Source of the DNA: a candidate division FCPU426 bacterium
GTDB taxonomy: Bacteria; Oederibacteriota; PGYV01; Palsa-1178
Length of the DNA: 9,476 nucleotides
Direction of reading: 5' to 3'
Assembly: GCA_003167475.1 (NCBI GenBank)
Contig: PMTB01000087.1
Span: 27,465 to 36,940 of the forward strand
In this document: positions 1 to 6,219 of the stretch, piece by piece
How the letters are laid out: each line of letters opens with the position of its first letter
Position numbering within the stretch: the stretch's first letter is position 1
Program-made: the position numbers and the translations under genes
Notes under the pieces: model-generated
Database searches by the model: none
What the model was told of the DNA's origin: nothing
Seen by the model: only the letters and a program-made list of their open reading frames with translations

Positions 1-119
1 AGCCAAGAGACAAAAGTTAAGTTTCAAAGTTGAAAAGTGGTAAAGTAGTTCCTTGCTTTCCTTGCTTTCCTTGCCTTCCTTGCCTTCCTTGCCTTCCACT
101 TACCTTTTGTCTTTTGGCT
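1..119. repeat. Imperfect inverted repeat (22-nt arms) enclosing a tandem array
   Basis: The arm at 1-22 (starting AGCCAAGAGACAAAAG) matches the reverse complement of 98-119 at 20 of 22 positions; the mismatches are arm positions 7 and 17. The arms enclose about 75 bp, including a 9-bp tandem array. The structure lies just downstream of the minus-strand methyltransferase stop at 143, so its RNA could fold into a long hairpin at the 3' end of that operon. Whether it is a terminator, a MITE-like element or a dispersed repeat cannot be told from one copy. The left arm starts at the window edge, so the repeat may extend beyond it. Confidence 0.7.
49..97. repeat. 9-bp tandem repeat, five units plus a partial
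   Basis: The unit TTCCTTGCY is repeated head to tail at 49-57, 58-66, 67-75, 76-84 and 85-93, followed by a partial TTCC at 94-97. The first two units end in T and the last three in C, so the copies fall into two blocks. The array is strictly pyrimidine-rich on the plus strand apart from one G per unit. Open frames through it give repeated Ser-Leu-Pro, but no ribosome-binding site or protein family supports translation. It is a simple minisatellite and likely prone to copy-number change. Confidence 0.85.
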
Positions 120-142
120 TTTGGCTTAAAAACTTAAACGCA

Positions 143-844
143 CTATTTTACGCAGTAAAATCCCGCCTGCATATACGAGTACCAGAACATCTCCACGGCC
201 TTAAACCCGCAGTTCCTGTACAGCTTCAAATGCTCCTCTATGGTTATCGGGAAATAATCAACCCCGAACCTTTCCATATGTTTTGCGGCTTCCTTTTCAT
301 CCTTGCCTTTGTGCAGCTGGAACCTTTTCCAGTTTTCCTTGCCTATCTTAACCCCGTCTGCCGTCATCGGTGTTATATTCTCGGTCGTAAGGAAAATCCC
401 GTCCTTATTGAGCATGCTGTAACATATCCTCACCGCGTCTTCCCTCACGGACGGCTTTGTGTAATGAAGCGACTGTATCGCGGTTATCACGTCGCACTTG
501 TCGTTTATACGCAGTTCGTGCATGGATACCGGCGGCAGGAACCTGAAGCGGCCTATCATCCCGTCGAGGTTGACCTTGGCCTGCGCCATCATTTCAGGCG
601 ACGGGTCGGCGAGGATAAAACTCGCGCCCGGATACTGCATGAAGGCTTTTTTTACAAAAACGCCCGTGCCGCTCCCGGCGTCGAGCCAGTTTCCTATTTC
701 CATGCCCGCGGCTTTTATGACATTTAGCGTTTCATCATGCAGGTTCTCATAATAAGGGATGGTCTGCAGCACCTTCGTGTCATAGTCTGACGCCTTGTGG
801 GCGCTTTTATTGTCGTTTTTTGTCTTAACCGTTTTTTTCGCCAT
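143..844 (-). CDS. Class I SAM-dependent methyltransferase
   Basis: This is a 233-residue protein with a Rossmann-type methyltransferase core. The glycine-rich SAM-binding motif I is LDAGSGTG at residues 54-61. The acidic residue ending strand beta-2 is D80 (in ILADPSPEM), and motif-III/post-motif elements are CDVITAIQSLHY (117-128) and LNKDGIFL (145-152). A Lys-rich, probably disordered N-terminal tail (residues 1-20) precedes the core; no signal peptide or membrane segment is visible, so it is cytoplasmic. The substrate cannot be read from the sequence; the fold resembles UbiE/CmoA-type enzymes broadly. The start is supported by AGGGGAGG at 847-854, which begins right after the TAA of the upstream zinc-ribbon gene. 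That places it last in a translationally coupled four-gene run. A surface-glycan or small-molecule target is a guess from neighbours only. Confidence 0.88.
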   Translation of the reverse strand: MAKKTVKTKNDNKSAHKASDYDTKVLQTIPYYENLHDETLNVIKAAGMEIGNWLDAGSGTGVFVKKAFMQYPGASFILADPSPEMMAQAKVNLDGMIGRFRFLPPVSMHELRINDKCDVITAIQSLHYTKPSVREDAVRICYSMLNKDGIFLTTENITPMTADGVKIGKENWKRFQLHKGKDEKEAAKHMERFGVDYFPITIEEHLKLYRNCGFKAVEMFWYSYMQAGFYCVK

Positions 845-853
845 ATCCTCCCC

Positions 854-1369
854 TTATCTGCGCCTTCTGCCGCCGCTGTCGCGCGAGGCGTTCATTATCG
901 CCATCTTATACGAGCCCAAAATGTCATTGATATGTTTTTCCTTGCCGCCGTCGAGGAACAACGCGCTGCACTCTGTGCACAGGTCCGTCTGCATGGGACC
1001 GAGCTTCTTCGCGGCCATTTTCTTACCGCAGACCGGGCATATTAAAAACGGAGGTTTGTCCCTTTTTTCAAAAAACGGGGGCGTCCTGTGGTCCCGCTCC
1101 ATATCGCCTATGGATATTTTCTTCACATCCCCGAGCTGCATTTTCATAAGTACCTCGCGCTTATATGCCGTGCCTCCGCATTCCGCGCAATGCAGCATAT
1201 CATAACTCCCCATCTTGCCTGGATAGATCGGTATTTTACAGACCGGGCAATTGGTCAGCTTTATCCCGACCGAAGCCGATTCGGGCTGCGCAAGCAGTAC
1301 TTTCTTGCAGTTGGGGCAGAATTTTTCATCGCCGTTTAACGGGTCCTTGCATCTCGGGCATTCGGGCAT
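854..1369 (-). CDS. Triple zinc-ribbon protein with zf-TFIIB-type domains
   Basis: This is a 171-residue protein with three Cys4 ribbons: C4/C7-C18/C21, C41/C44-C61/C64 and C111/C114-C131/C134. The last two resemble the zf-TFIIB family: CPVC, about 16-20 residues, then CxxC followed by a hydrophobic segment. The third ends CTECSALFLDGGKEKHI, the typical C..C.g.wLd.gE pattern with one substitution. The C-terminus is basic (GGRRRR) and could contact nucleic acid or phospholipid. No signal peptide is seen. Proteins of this family are common in bacteria but rarely have an assigned role, so no function is claimed. AAGGA lies 7 nt before the ATG. The gene sits 16 nt after the glycosyltransferase gene and 9 nt before the methyltransferase gene, indicating one transcript. 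Confidence 0.85.
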   Translation of the reverse strand: MPECPRCKDPLNGDEKFCPNCKKVLLAQPESASVGIKLTNCPVCKIPIYPGKMGSYDMLHCAECGGTAYKREVLMKMQLGDVKKISIGDMERDHRTPPFFEKRDKPPFLICPVCGKKMAAKKLGPMQTDLCTECSALFLDGGKEKHINDILGSYKMAIMNASRDSGGRRRR

Positions 1370-1385
1370 TTTAGTATCCTTTGTT

Positions 1386-2420
1386 TTATTTAAGCAGGTC
1401 AGACAGGTGCTCCAGCACCTGCTCCGGCTTTATAGCCTTTAAACATTCCATATTATTCACGCACTCCGGCTTGTGGCACGGCCTGCAGTCCATATCGGCT
1501 TTGAGCACCCTGTTGTTTTCATCCTCATATGCCCAGCCTGTATCGCTTGTGGGGCCGAACAGGCCTATGCTTTTCACATCAAGCGCGTTTGCCATGTGCC
1601 GCATGGCGCCGTCATTGGCTATGAGCGCGTCCCCGCATGATAGCAAAGCCGCAAGCGGACGCAGTTCAACAGGGGTCCAGACATGCACGTTCGGCAGTTC
1701 CCTCAACTTATCAAGCAACGGCGCCGGATCCGCGGGCGCTGTCAAAATTATTATCTTATGGCTCCTGAATTTATTATTTATAAGCCCTATCAGCTCTATC
1801 CAGTACTCTTCGGGCCAGCTTTTGGTCTTCCACGTGCTTGAAAGGCAGAGCATTATCTTTTTCCCGCGGATATTAAGGCCGTGCCGGTCCATATACTGCA
1901 GCGCCTCGATCTTTTCCAGGTAGGATATTTTAAGGACCAGCTTTAAGTCCGCTTTGTCAAAAGGCTTAAGCTCTTTTATGAGCGCCAGGTGGCGGAGCGC
2001 CGCGTATTGCCCCTTATCCTCGTAATTGACCCTTGTCGAATAGAACTTATTAAGGTAGAACCTCTTTTTATCGGTTATCCTGTGCCCTATCTTTTTATCG
2101 GCATGTATGAAAAATGACACGTACGTGGAAAAATAACTCGATTCAAAATCCACAAAATAATCATAGTCCACGCTGCCAAACTCCCGCATAAGGAACGGCA
2201 TCACAAAAAATATGCCGAATTCCCGCGGCAGAAAATGTTTGACGGTCTTTAAAACTATGATCTTATTGATATCGGGGATGTTTTCCAGCAGCTGCGCCGC
2301 CGCTTCCCCCGCCATGTAATGTATATCGGCGTCGGGGAAAAGTTCCCGCGCTTTGCGTACCGCCGGCGTCGTAAGCAGTGTGTCGCCTATGGCGCCAAGC
2401 CTGAAAAAAAGTATTCTCAA
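1386..2420 (-). CDS. Glycosyltransferase family 9 (LPS heptosyltransferase-like)
   Basis: This is a 344-residue GT-B enzyme, the usual size for GT9. The N-terminal RLGAIGDTLLTTPA (7-20) carries the Asp (D13) that aligns with the catalytic Asp of WaaC/RfaF-type heptosyltransferases. The C-terminal half has the donor-site block ANDGAMRHMANAL (268-280) and GLFGPTSDT (287-295). A four-Cys cluster (C312, C315, C320, C326) followed by IKPEQVLEHL is typical of this family. It is expected to add heptose or a related sugar from a nucleotide donor to LPS core or another surface glycan, at the inner face of the inner membrane; the exact sugar is not readable. The start codon is TTG: GGAG lies 6 nt upstream and the protein begins exactly at the family's MRILxxRLG start, so I am confident in it. 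It follows the lipoprotein gene by 24 nt. Confidence 0.93.
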   Translation of the reverse strand: MRILFFRLGAIGDTLLTTPAVRKARELFPDADIHYMAGEAAAQLLENIPDINKIIVLKTVKHFLPREFGIFFVMPFLMREFGSVDYDYFVDFESSYFSTYVSFFIHADKKIGHRITDKKRFYLNKFYSTRVNYEDKGQYAALRHLALIKELKPFDKADLKLVLKISYLEKIEALQYMDRHGLNIRGKKIMLCLSSTWKTKSWPEEYWIELIGLINNKFRSHKIIILTAPADPAPLLDKLRELPNVHVWTPVELRPLAALLSCGDALIANDGAMRHMANALDVKSIGLFGPTSDTGWAYEDENNRVLKADMDCRPCHKPECVNNMECLKAIKPEQVLEHLSDLLK

Positions 2421-2426
2421 TTTTTT

Positions 2427-2430
2427 CTCC
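2427..2430 (-). promoter_or_regulatory. Ribosome-binding site deciding a TTG start (glycosyltransferase)
   Basis: On the minus strand GGAG is followed by six A residues and then TTG (2418-2420). No in-frame ATG lies nearby, and starting later would remove the GT9 N-terminal strand before the GDT motif. The weak start codon may hold glycosyltransferase levels below those of the neighbouring ATG-started genes. Confidence 0.75.
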
Positions 2431-2444
2431 GTTAGAAACTTTAA

Positions 2445-3080
2445 TTACCAGGTTACCTCATCCAGATACAATGTGCCGCTCCAGTCCGGCGACACGGAAC
2501 CGGAATAAGATTTCGTTATCCTAAAACCAACGTAGGTTATATTGGTAAGGTCTATGCCGGAAGTATACAGGCTCATGGGATAAGACGCCGACGCCCAGCC
2601 AGCGGTGATCAAGTTGGTCACATACCCGTGCTTTGTCAGTCCGGGGGATTTAAGGTAAAGTTCTATCTCATATACGGGAGACAGCGAAGTAATACCTCCC
2701 TGCGAGTAAACATAAACCTTGACTGTTTTCCCGGTAAGATTCAGCGGAGCCGCGCTGTAGTCATATCCAAGTTCGCCGGCCGCGGTCGCGGTATATGTCT
2801 GGCCCGTAAAATCGCATGTAAGCTGTACGGAACCTGCCCCCGCAGATACGTAAAGCGGCGAAGTATTTAAAACAGCGGAAGTAATGCCTGTCAGGGCGGG
2901 ATTAAGCATCCAGCCGCCCAGGTTGGAGTCAAAATGATAATTGCCGGGAACCATGGTTGCCGTAGCTGTAGGCTGGGGCGTGGAAACGGCTGCCGGATTA
3001 CTGCTCTTGCACCCCTGATTTAAAAAAACAGACGATACAACAAACAAACAAAGGAAAAGCGCCAAAATCCCTTTCTTCAT
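2445..3080 (-). CDS. Exported, probable lipoprotein with a CBM-like beta-sandwich domain
   Basis: This is a 211-residue protein. Residues 1-23 form a signal peptide (MKKGILALFLCLFVVSSVFL, then NQG) before C24. The lipobox is imperfect: Gly at -1 is good, but Leu is at -4 rather than -3, so lipidation is likely but not certain. Residues 25-46 are a Ser/Thr/Pro-rich linker typical of surface or periplasmic lipoproteins. The rest begins YHFDSNLGGWMLN and ends WSGTLYLDEVTW. That resembles jelly-roll carbohydrate-binding modules, which open with an F(E/D)S..GW segment, have a central LTGKTVKVYVYSQ strand and close with GT.YlDdV. No catalytic residues are recognisable. It is first in the run leading to the GT9 gene; GGAGG sits 5 nt before the ATG. 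A role in glycan binding or the envelope is inferred. Confidence 0.78.
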   Translation of the reverse strand: MKKGILALFLCLFVVSSVFLNQGCKSSNPAAVSTPQPTATATMVPGNYHFDSNLGGWMLNPALTGITSAVLNTSPLYVSAGAGSVQLTCDFTGQTYTATAAGELGYDYSAAPLNLTGKTVKVYVYSQGGITSLSPVYEIELYLKSPGLTKHGYVTNLITAGWASASYPMSLYTSGIDLTNITYVGFRITKSYSGSVSPDWSGTLYLDEVTW

Positions 3081-3092
3081 GTTTCCCTCCCC

Positions 3093-3107
3093 GGTGTGTG
3101 AAACACC
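3093..3107 (-). promoter_or_regulatory. Small hairpin in the lipoprotein gene's leader
   Basis: GGTGT (3093-3097) and ACACC (3103-3107) form a 5-bp stem with a 5-nt loop directly upstream of the GGAGG ribosome-binding site. It could modestly affect translation initiation, but the stem is short and could be chance. Confidence 0.3.
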
Positions 3108-3136
3108 ACTATCTGATTTTTACTTTCATGTTTTCC

Positions 3137-3165
3137 ACTTTAACACAAAAATCCCATAAAATCAA
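3137..3165 (-). promoter_or_regulatory. Probable sigma-70 promoter for the lipoprotein-GT9-ribbon-methyltransferase run
   Basis: On the minus strand TTGATT (3160-3165) and TAAAGT (3137-3142) are spaced by exactly 17 nt, and the -10 is preceded by TGT, an extended -10 pattern. This gives a leader of about 50 nt before the lipoprotein ATG. The remainder of the 141-nt gap between the radical SAM stop (3222) and this gene shows no clear terminator, so read-through from the radical SAM gene is possible. Confidence 0.5.
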
Positions 3166-3221
3166 TTTTGGATTTTCAACGGATACGCCGCCATATTAAC
3201 ACGGTTTTCAGGTTCTAAGGC

Positions 3222-4073
3222 CTATTTAAACCGCGTCCTGTACCCGCATTTCCTGCACAATGGTTCCACTGCTTTCTTCCCTGAAAACCCGTCATATATG
3301 GCCTTCGCCCGCGGGCCGCTTAATATGTCCTCAAGGCTGTCGTTCAGGATATTGCCGAGGTTTAAGTCCCCGTCTTTATCCAGGCAGCATGGCACCACTG
3401 TGCCGTCAACAAGTATGGCGACCTGTTCCCGCAAACCGTAGCAGAACCCGTCCATACTTATATCAGGCCGGCTCAAATCCGGCCATTCAAAGGCCTTTGA
3501 CTGGTTAACGAATACATTTTCAGTTATTTTAATTCCCCTTACATGGGTCGGCTTGTCCTCAATAACCGCTCCCGGCGAATATCTGGCCTTTATCGCGCTT
3601 ATTACCGCGCCGTTCGCGGAAGCCTCTGATTTGTCCGTCAGGTTCCACAGCCTCAGGCAGATAAGCGTCGTGCTTTTTGCCTTATCGACAAAATCAAAGA
3701 TCTTTTCCAGGTACTCTTCCGAGTACTTATTGCCGGAATCATCATTGCTGTGGAGCGATATATTTACCTGCCTTAGCGCCGGTTTTCCTATAATAGTCCC
3801 TGCTTTATCCAGCATGGTTCCGTTAGTCGTCAGGTTGACTTTGTAACCGTATTCCCCGCACATATCAAGGAATTCCCCGAGTTTCGGGTGCAAAAGCGGC
3901 TCGCCCATGACATGAAAATAGACGAATTCAGAAATACCTTTTATGCTTTCAAGCGCGCGCTTAAACAGAGCCTCGTCCATAAAAGCCCCTTTGCGCTTTG
4001 TTTTCGGGCAGAATCCGCAGGATAAGTTACAGGCATTTGTTATCTCTATATAGACGCGCTTGAACTTCTTCAT
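3222..4073 (-). CDS. Radical SAM protein with SPASM-type C-terminal cysteines
   Basis: This is a 283-residue protein. The cluster-binding CxxxCxxC motif is C15-C19-C22 (CNLSCGFC), preceded by the strand YIEITNAC. The GEP motif that helps bind SAM is MGEPLLHP (56-63), and LTTNGTML (81-88) is the next core strand. The C-terminal part carries C211, then DGTVVPCCLD (223-232, C229/C230), LGNI, and C273/C276 in LCRKCGYR. This is the SPASM/twitch pattern that usually holds an auxiliary Fe-S cluster. Family members modify peptides, proteins or small molecules; no precursor peptide is visible nearby, so the substrate is unknown. GGAGG at 4078-4082 lies 4 nt before the ATG. It is transcribed divergently from the WD40-cyclase gene and is separated from the lipoprotein gene by 141 nt. 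Function beyond radical SAM chemistry is not assigned. Confidence 0.9.
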   Translation of the reverse strand: MKKFKRVYIEITNACNLSCGFCPKTKRKGAFMDEALFKRALESIKGISEFVYFHVMGEPLLHPKLGEFLDMCGEYGYKVNLTTNGTMLDKAGTIIGKPALRQVNISLHSNDDSGNKYSEEYLEKIFDFVDKAKSTTLICLRLWNLTDKSEASANGAVISAIKARYSPGAVIEDKPTHVRGIKITENVFVNQSKAFEWPDLSRPDISMDGFCYGLREQVAILVDGTVVPCCLDKDGDLNLGNILNDSLEDILSGPRAKAIYDGFSGKKAVEPLCRKCGYRTRFK

Positions 4074-4092
4074 AAGGCCTCCAGTGGAGAAA

Positions 4093-4101
4093 ATTATATC
4101 A
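4093..4101 (-). promoter_or_regulatory. Extended -10 promoter element for the radical SAM gene
   Basis: The minus strand reads TGATATAAT, a TGn plus perfect TATAAT, about 20 nt before the start codon. The hexamer at -35 spacing (TACAAG) is weak, as often tolerated with an extended -10. The same 12-mer, TGTGATATAATT, recurs upstream of the dehydrogenase gene. Confidence 0.6.
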
Positions 4102-4134
4102 CATTAAGCACCTCTCTTGTAGCGCCGAATACCG

Positions 4135-4148
4135 CCGGCTGCAGCCGG
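4135..4148. promoter_or_regulatory. 14-bp perfect GC-rich palindrome between divergent promoters
   Basis: CCGGCTGCAGCCGG is fully self-complementary. It sits between the -10 of the radical SAM gene and the -35 of the WD40-cyclase gene, where a shared operator could lie. It could equally be a leftover repeat or a stem without a regulator; no T-run follows, so it is not a terminator. Confidence 0.4.
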
Positions 4149-4153
4149 TGTTA

Positions 4154-4182
4154 TTGAAAAAACTGTCCAAATATGTTAGTAT
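4154..4182 (+). promoter_or_regulatory. Probable promoter of the WD40-cyclase gene
   Basis: TTGAAA (4154-4159), a 17-nt spacer and TAGTAT (4177-4182) are present; the -10 is preceded by TGT, giving an extended -10 (TGnTAGTAT). The predicted transcript starts near 4189, leaving a leader of about 45 nt. Confidence 0.55.
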
Positions 4183-4225
4183 ATGCCAATTACCGACTTA
4201 AAGTACCGCTTATTTAAATGAATCC

Positions 4226-4232
4226 GGGAGGA
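4226..4232 (+). promoter_or_regulatory. Shine-Dalgarno site that decides the WD40-cyclase start
   Basis: GGGAGGA lies between an upstream in-frame ATG (4218) and a pair of ATGs at 4233 and 4236. An ATG at 4218 has no ribosome-binding site, and 4233 is only 1 nt from GGAGG. The ATG at 4236 (4 nt away, giving MKKSTVLIALLLL) fits best. Confidence 0.75.
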
Positions 4233-4235
4233 ATG

Positions 4236-6008
4236 ATGAAAAAATCAACTGTTTTGATTGCTTTACTATTGCTTGCCTGCTGTTCCCTTCAGGCAAAACC
4301 ATTGCAAACCTTTAACCAGGCCGACCGCGTCAGGACCGCGGTGTTTTCAGCGGACGGCAATTACATCGCCTCGGCAGGCGACTCCAACGGCATTAACCTT
4401 TGGTCATCATGGGGTAAAACTAACGCGGCGCCGATAAAACATTTTTCAGGCCACATAGGCAATATAAATTCCCTTGCATTTTCTCCCGACGGAAACTATT
4501 TAATCTCAGGCGGGGACGACAAGATGACTTACCTATGGGAAGTAAACGGCGGAAACACAATGCCGGCCAAGACACTTATAAGGTTATTGCGCGTAAGCGC
4601 GGATAAGGTCCGCAGCGTGGCTTTTTCCAGCGACGGATTGCGGGTCTATACCGCGGGCGACGAGCGGAATATTTATGTCTGGGACCTGACATCAATGTCC
4701 ATAATCAAGACTTTTTCGTGGGCCGATAATTCCAAACCCATGGCGCTCGCAATCTCGCCGGACAATGCCTTTACTGCCGTGGGGCTTGAGAACGGAAAAG
4801 TAATCATATTCCCCTTCAACGACAAGGACCAGACAAGGGTATTTTCCGAGCACAAGGATAAAGTAAGTTCCTTAAGCTGGTCCCATGACGGTAAATACCT
4901 GGCGAGCGGCAGTTATGACGGCACTTTTATCATACGCGACCTCACAAAAGGTAAAACCGTAAAGATGATACCCGCGCACGACACAAAGGTCAATTCCGTC
5001 TGCTTTTCATCCGACGGAAAATACCTCGCCACTTCCGGTTCAGATAAAACCGCCAAAGTCTGGAAAACGGACGCGCAAAGCATGAAGCCGTTCAAAGTTT
5101 TTACAGGGCATGACGGCGCGGTTAATTCCGCTGTTTTTTCGCATAATGGAAAGTACCTGGTCACGGCCAGCGACGACAAGACCGTGAAACTCTGGGATGT
5201 TTTCGCCGAAGACAAGGTTGTATCGCCTTCCGGCAACACCCCGGCCGCGGCCGCGGCGACAAAGGAAATTGACGAATCGCTGATGAAAAAAATATATACC
5301 ATGGATATGAACAAATTCACAAAAGCCGACTATCTTGTCATATTCCTTTGCCTTGTGATAATCATACTTTTAATAATGCTTTTAACCGTCCCAAAACAGC
5401 AGATCCCGAATATCATACACCCGAAACTTGCCGAAGAACGCGACATATATGTAAAGAACAGGTGCCTGGGCCTTGATATACGCGGTTTTACCAAAGCCGA
5501 CGCCGAGACCCAGAAGATATGGGCCAAACAGCTCAATGCCACGCTTGATAAAGTCCTCAAAAGGTTCGAGGGGTATTTACTCATACTCATAGGCGACGGC
5601 GCGCTGGTATGTTTCCTGGGCACTCTGCAAAAACCCGACGTGCACATAGACTTCGGCCTGCAGTTCCTTGAAGAGACGGAAAAATACGGGTTCAAAACAA
5701 AAATGGCCATAAGCGAAGGCGACGACCTTCTTAAGAACGTTTCCATAGACGGCCAAAAAAGCGTCAACATATACGGCAACGCCATAACAAGGGCGGCAAG
5801 GCTGCTTGCCAGGGGCGACGCCGAGAAAGACGAGATAATCATAGACAAGATAGCCTACGACCTGTACTTCTGCAATGCGGGTTCCTACAGGGATAATATA
5901 GAAAAAGACGCGGCCACGAATAAAGCCGTAGTAAATGAAGCAACCAGAAAACACGAGGAAGAACTTGAACTTACGTACGTGAAATATAAAATCTCAAAAC
6001 AGGCATAA
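4236..6008 (+). CDS. WD40 propeller - membrane helix - class III cyclase-like protein (degenerate active site)
   Basis: This is a 590-residue protein. Residues 1-20 are a signal sequence with possible lipobox LLAC (C15) or cleavage after LQA (A20). Seven WD40 repeats follow at roughly 27-60, 70-102, 122-151, 161-192 (degenerate), 204-235, 247-277 and 291-321, enough for one seven-bladed propeller. An Ala/Pro linker (about 328-343) and one membrane helix (366-385) follow, then a class III nucleotide-cyclase-type domain (about 400-550). Topology would put the propeller in the periplasm and the cyclase domain in the cytoplasm. Metal-binding Asp residues are present (D414 in LDIRGFT, D454 in IGDG), as is the Arg of the NxxxR motif (R522). 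The Lys and Asp that select the base are Ile450 and Asn515, and the transition-state Asn is Thr518. It may therefore be a signalling pseudo-enzyme or have altered activity. It is monocistronic and divergent from the radical SAM gene. Confidence 0.9.
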   Translation: MKKSTVLIALLLLACCSLQAKPLQTFNQADRVRTAVFSADGNYIASAGDSNGINLWSSWGKTNAAPIKHFSGHIGNINSLAFSPDGNYLISGGDDKMTYLWEVNGGNTMPAKTLIRLLRVSADKVRSVAFSSDGLRVYTAGDERNIYVWDLTSMSIIKTFSWADNSKPMALAISPDNAFTAVGLENGKVIIFPFNDKDQTRVFSEHKDKVSSLSWSHDGKYLASGSYDGTFIIRDLTKGKTVKMIPAHDTKVNSVCFSSDGKYLATSGSDKTAKVWKTDAQSMKPFKVFTGHDGAVNSAVFSHNGKYLVTASDDKTVKLWDVFAEDKVVSPSGNTPAAAAATKEIDESLMKKIYTMDMNKFTKADYLVIFLCLVIIILLIMLLTVPKQQIPNIIHPKLAEERDIYVKNRCLGLDIRGFTKADAETQKIWAKQLNATLDKVLKRFEGYLLILIGDGALVCFLGTLQKPDVHIDFGLQFLEETEKYGFKTKMAISEGDDLLKNVSIDGQKSVNIYGNAITRAARLLARGDAEKDEIIIDKIAYDLYFCNAGSYRDNIEKDAATNKAVVNEATRKHEEELELTYVKYKISKQA

Positions 6009-6078
6009 ATCCGCATTATACACAGTACAAAGATGTAAGCATTTGACATTCGATTATATATAATATTGCAAGGGCCAT

Positions 6079-6135
6079 CCTTCGACAGGGCTCAGGATGT
6101 TTATTTATCATAAATAAATCATGAGCTTGTCGAAT
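6079..6135. repeat. Long imperfect hairpin between convergent genes, repeat-like
   Basis: The centre is a perfect inverted repeat, TTTATTTAT (6100-6108) and ATAAATAAA (6110-6118), separated by one C. It is flanked by an outer imperfect pair: CCTTCGACAGGGCTCAGGAT on the left and ATGAGCTTGTCGAATG on the right. It lies between the ends of the convergent WD40-cyclase and dehydrogenase genes. Sequences of the type TTCGACA..GCTCAGGATG are, as I recall, dispersed intergenic repeats in many environmental genomes, but this is memory, not a search. It might help terminate both transcripts, although there is no strong T-run. The rest of 6009-6219 shows only AT-rich filler. Confidence 0.65.
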
Positions 6136-6219
6136 GAATAGGCCCGCAGCAAAAGACCATGATCAATTTTCGATTCTCGATTATCGGACGAAACAAATGA
6201 AGGCAAAAAGCCTTAAGCT

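Noticed and set aside
49..97. Short direct repeats considered as a CRISPR array
   Set aside because: Units are 9 bp, contiguous and without unique spacers; there are no cas genes in the window.
53..727. A long plus-strand open frame starting in the 9-bp tandem repeat and running opposite the methyltransferase
   Set aside because: It is antisense to a gene with clear motifs, begins in simple repeats and matches no known fold.
3158..3176. AAAATC...GATTTT inverted repeat after the radical SAM gene, considered as a terminator
   Set aside because: The stem is six AT-rich base pairs without a following T-run, and it overlaps the -35 of the lipoprotein promoter.
4135..4148. GC-rich palindrome considered as a rho-independent terminator
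   Set aside because: It lies between divergent promoters, has no loop or T-tract and ends no gene; it is listed only as a possible operator.
5330..5954. Long minus-strand open frames opposite the cyclase-like domain
   Set aside because: The plus strand here encodes recognisable cyclase motifs; the antisense frames have no ribosome-binding sites or family features and arise from codon bias.
6043..6064. TTGACA followed by TATAAT after the WD40-cyclase gene, looking like a plus-strand promoter
   Set aside because: The spacing is only 10 nt, and no plus-strand gene follows; the open frame at 6134-6424 is antisense to the dehydrogenase and has no ribosome-binding site.
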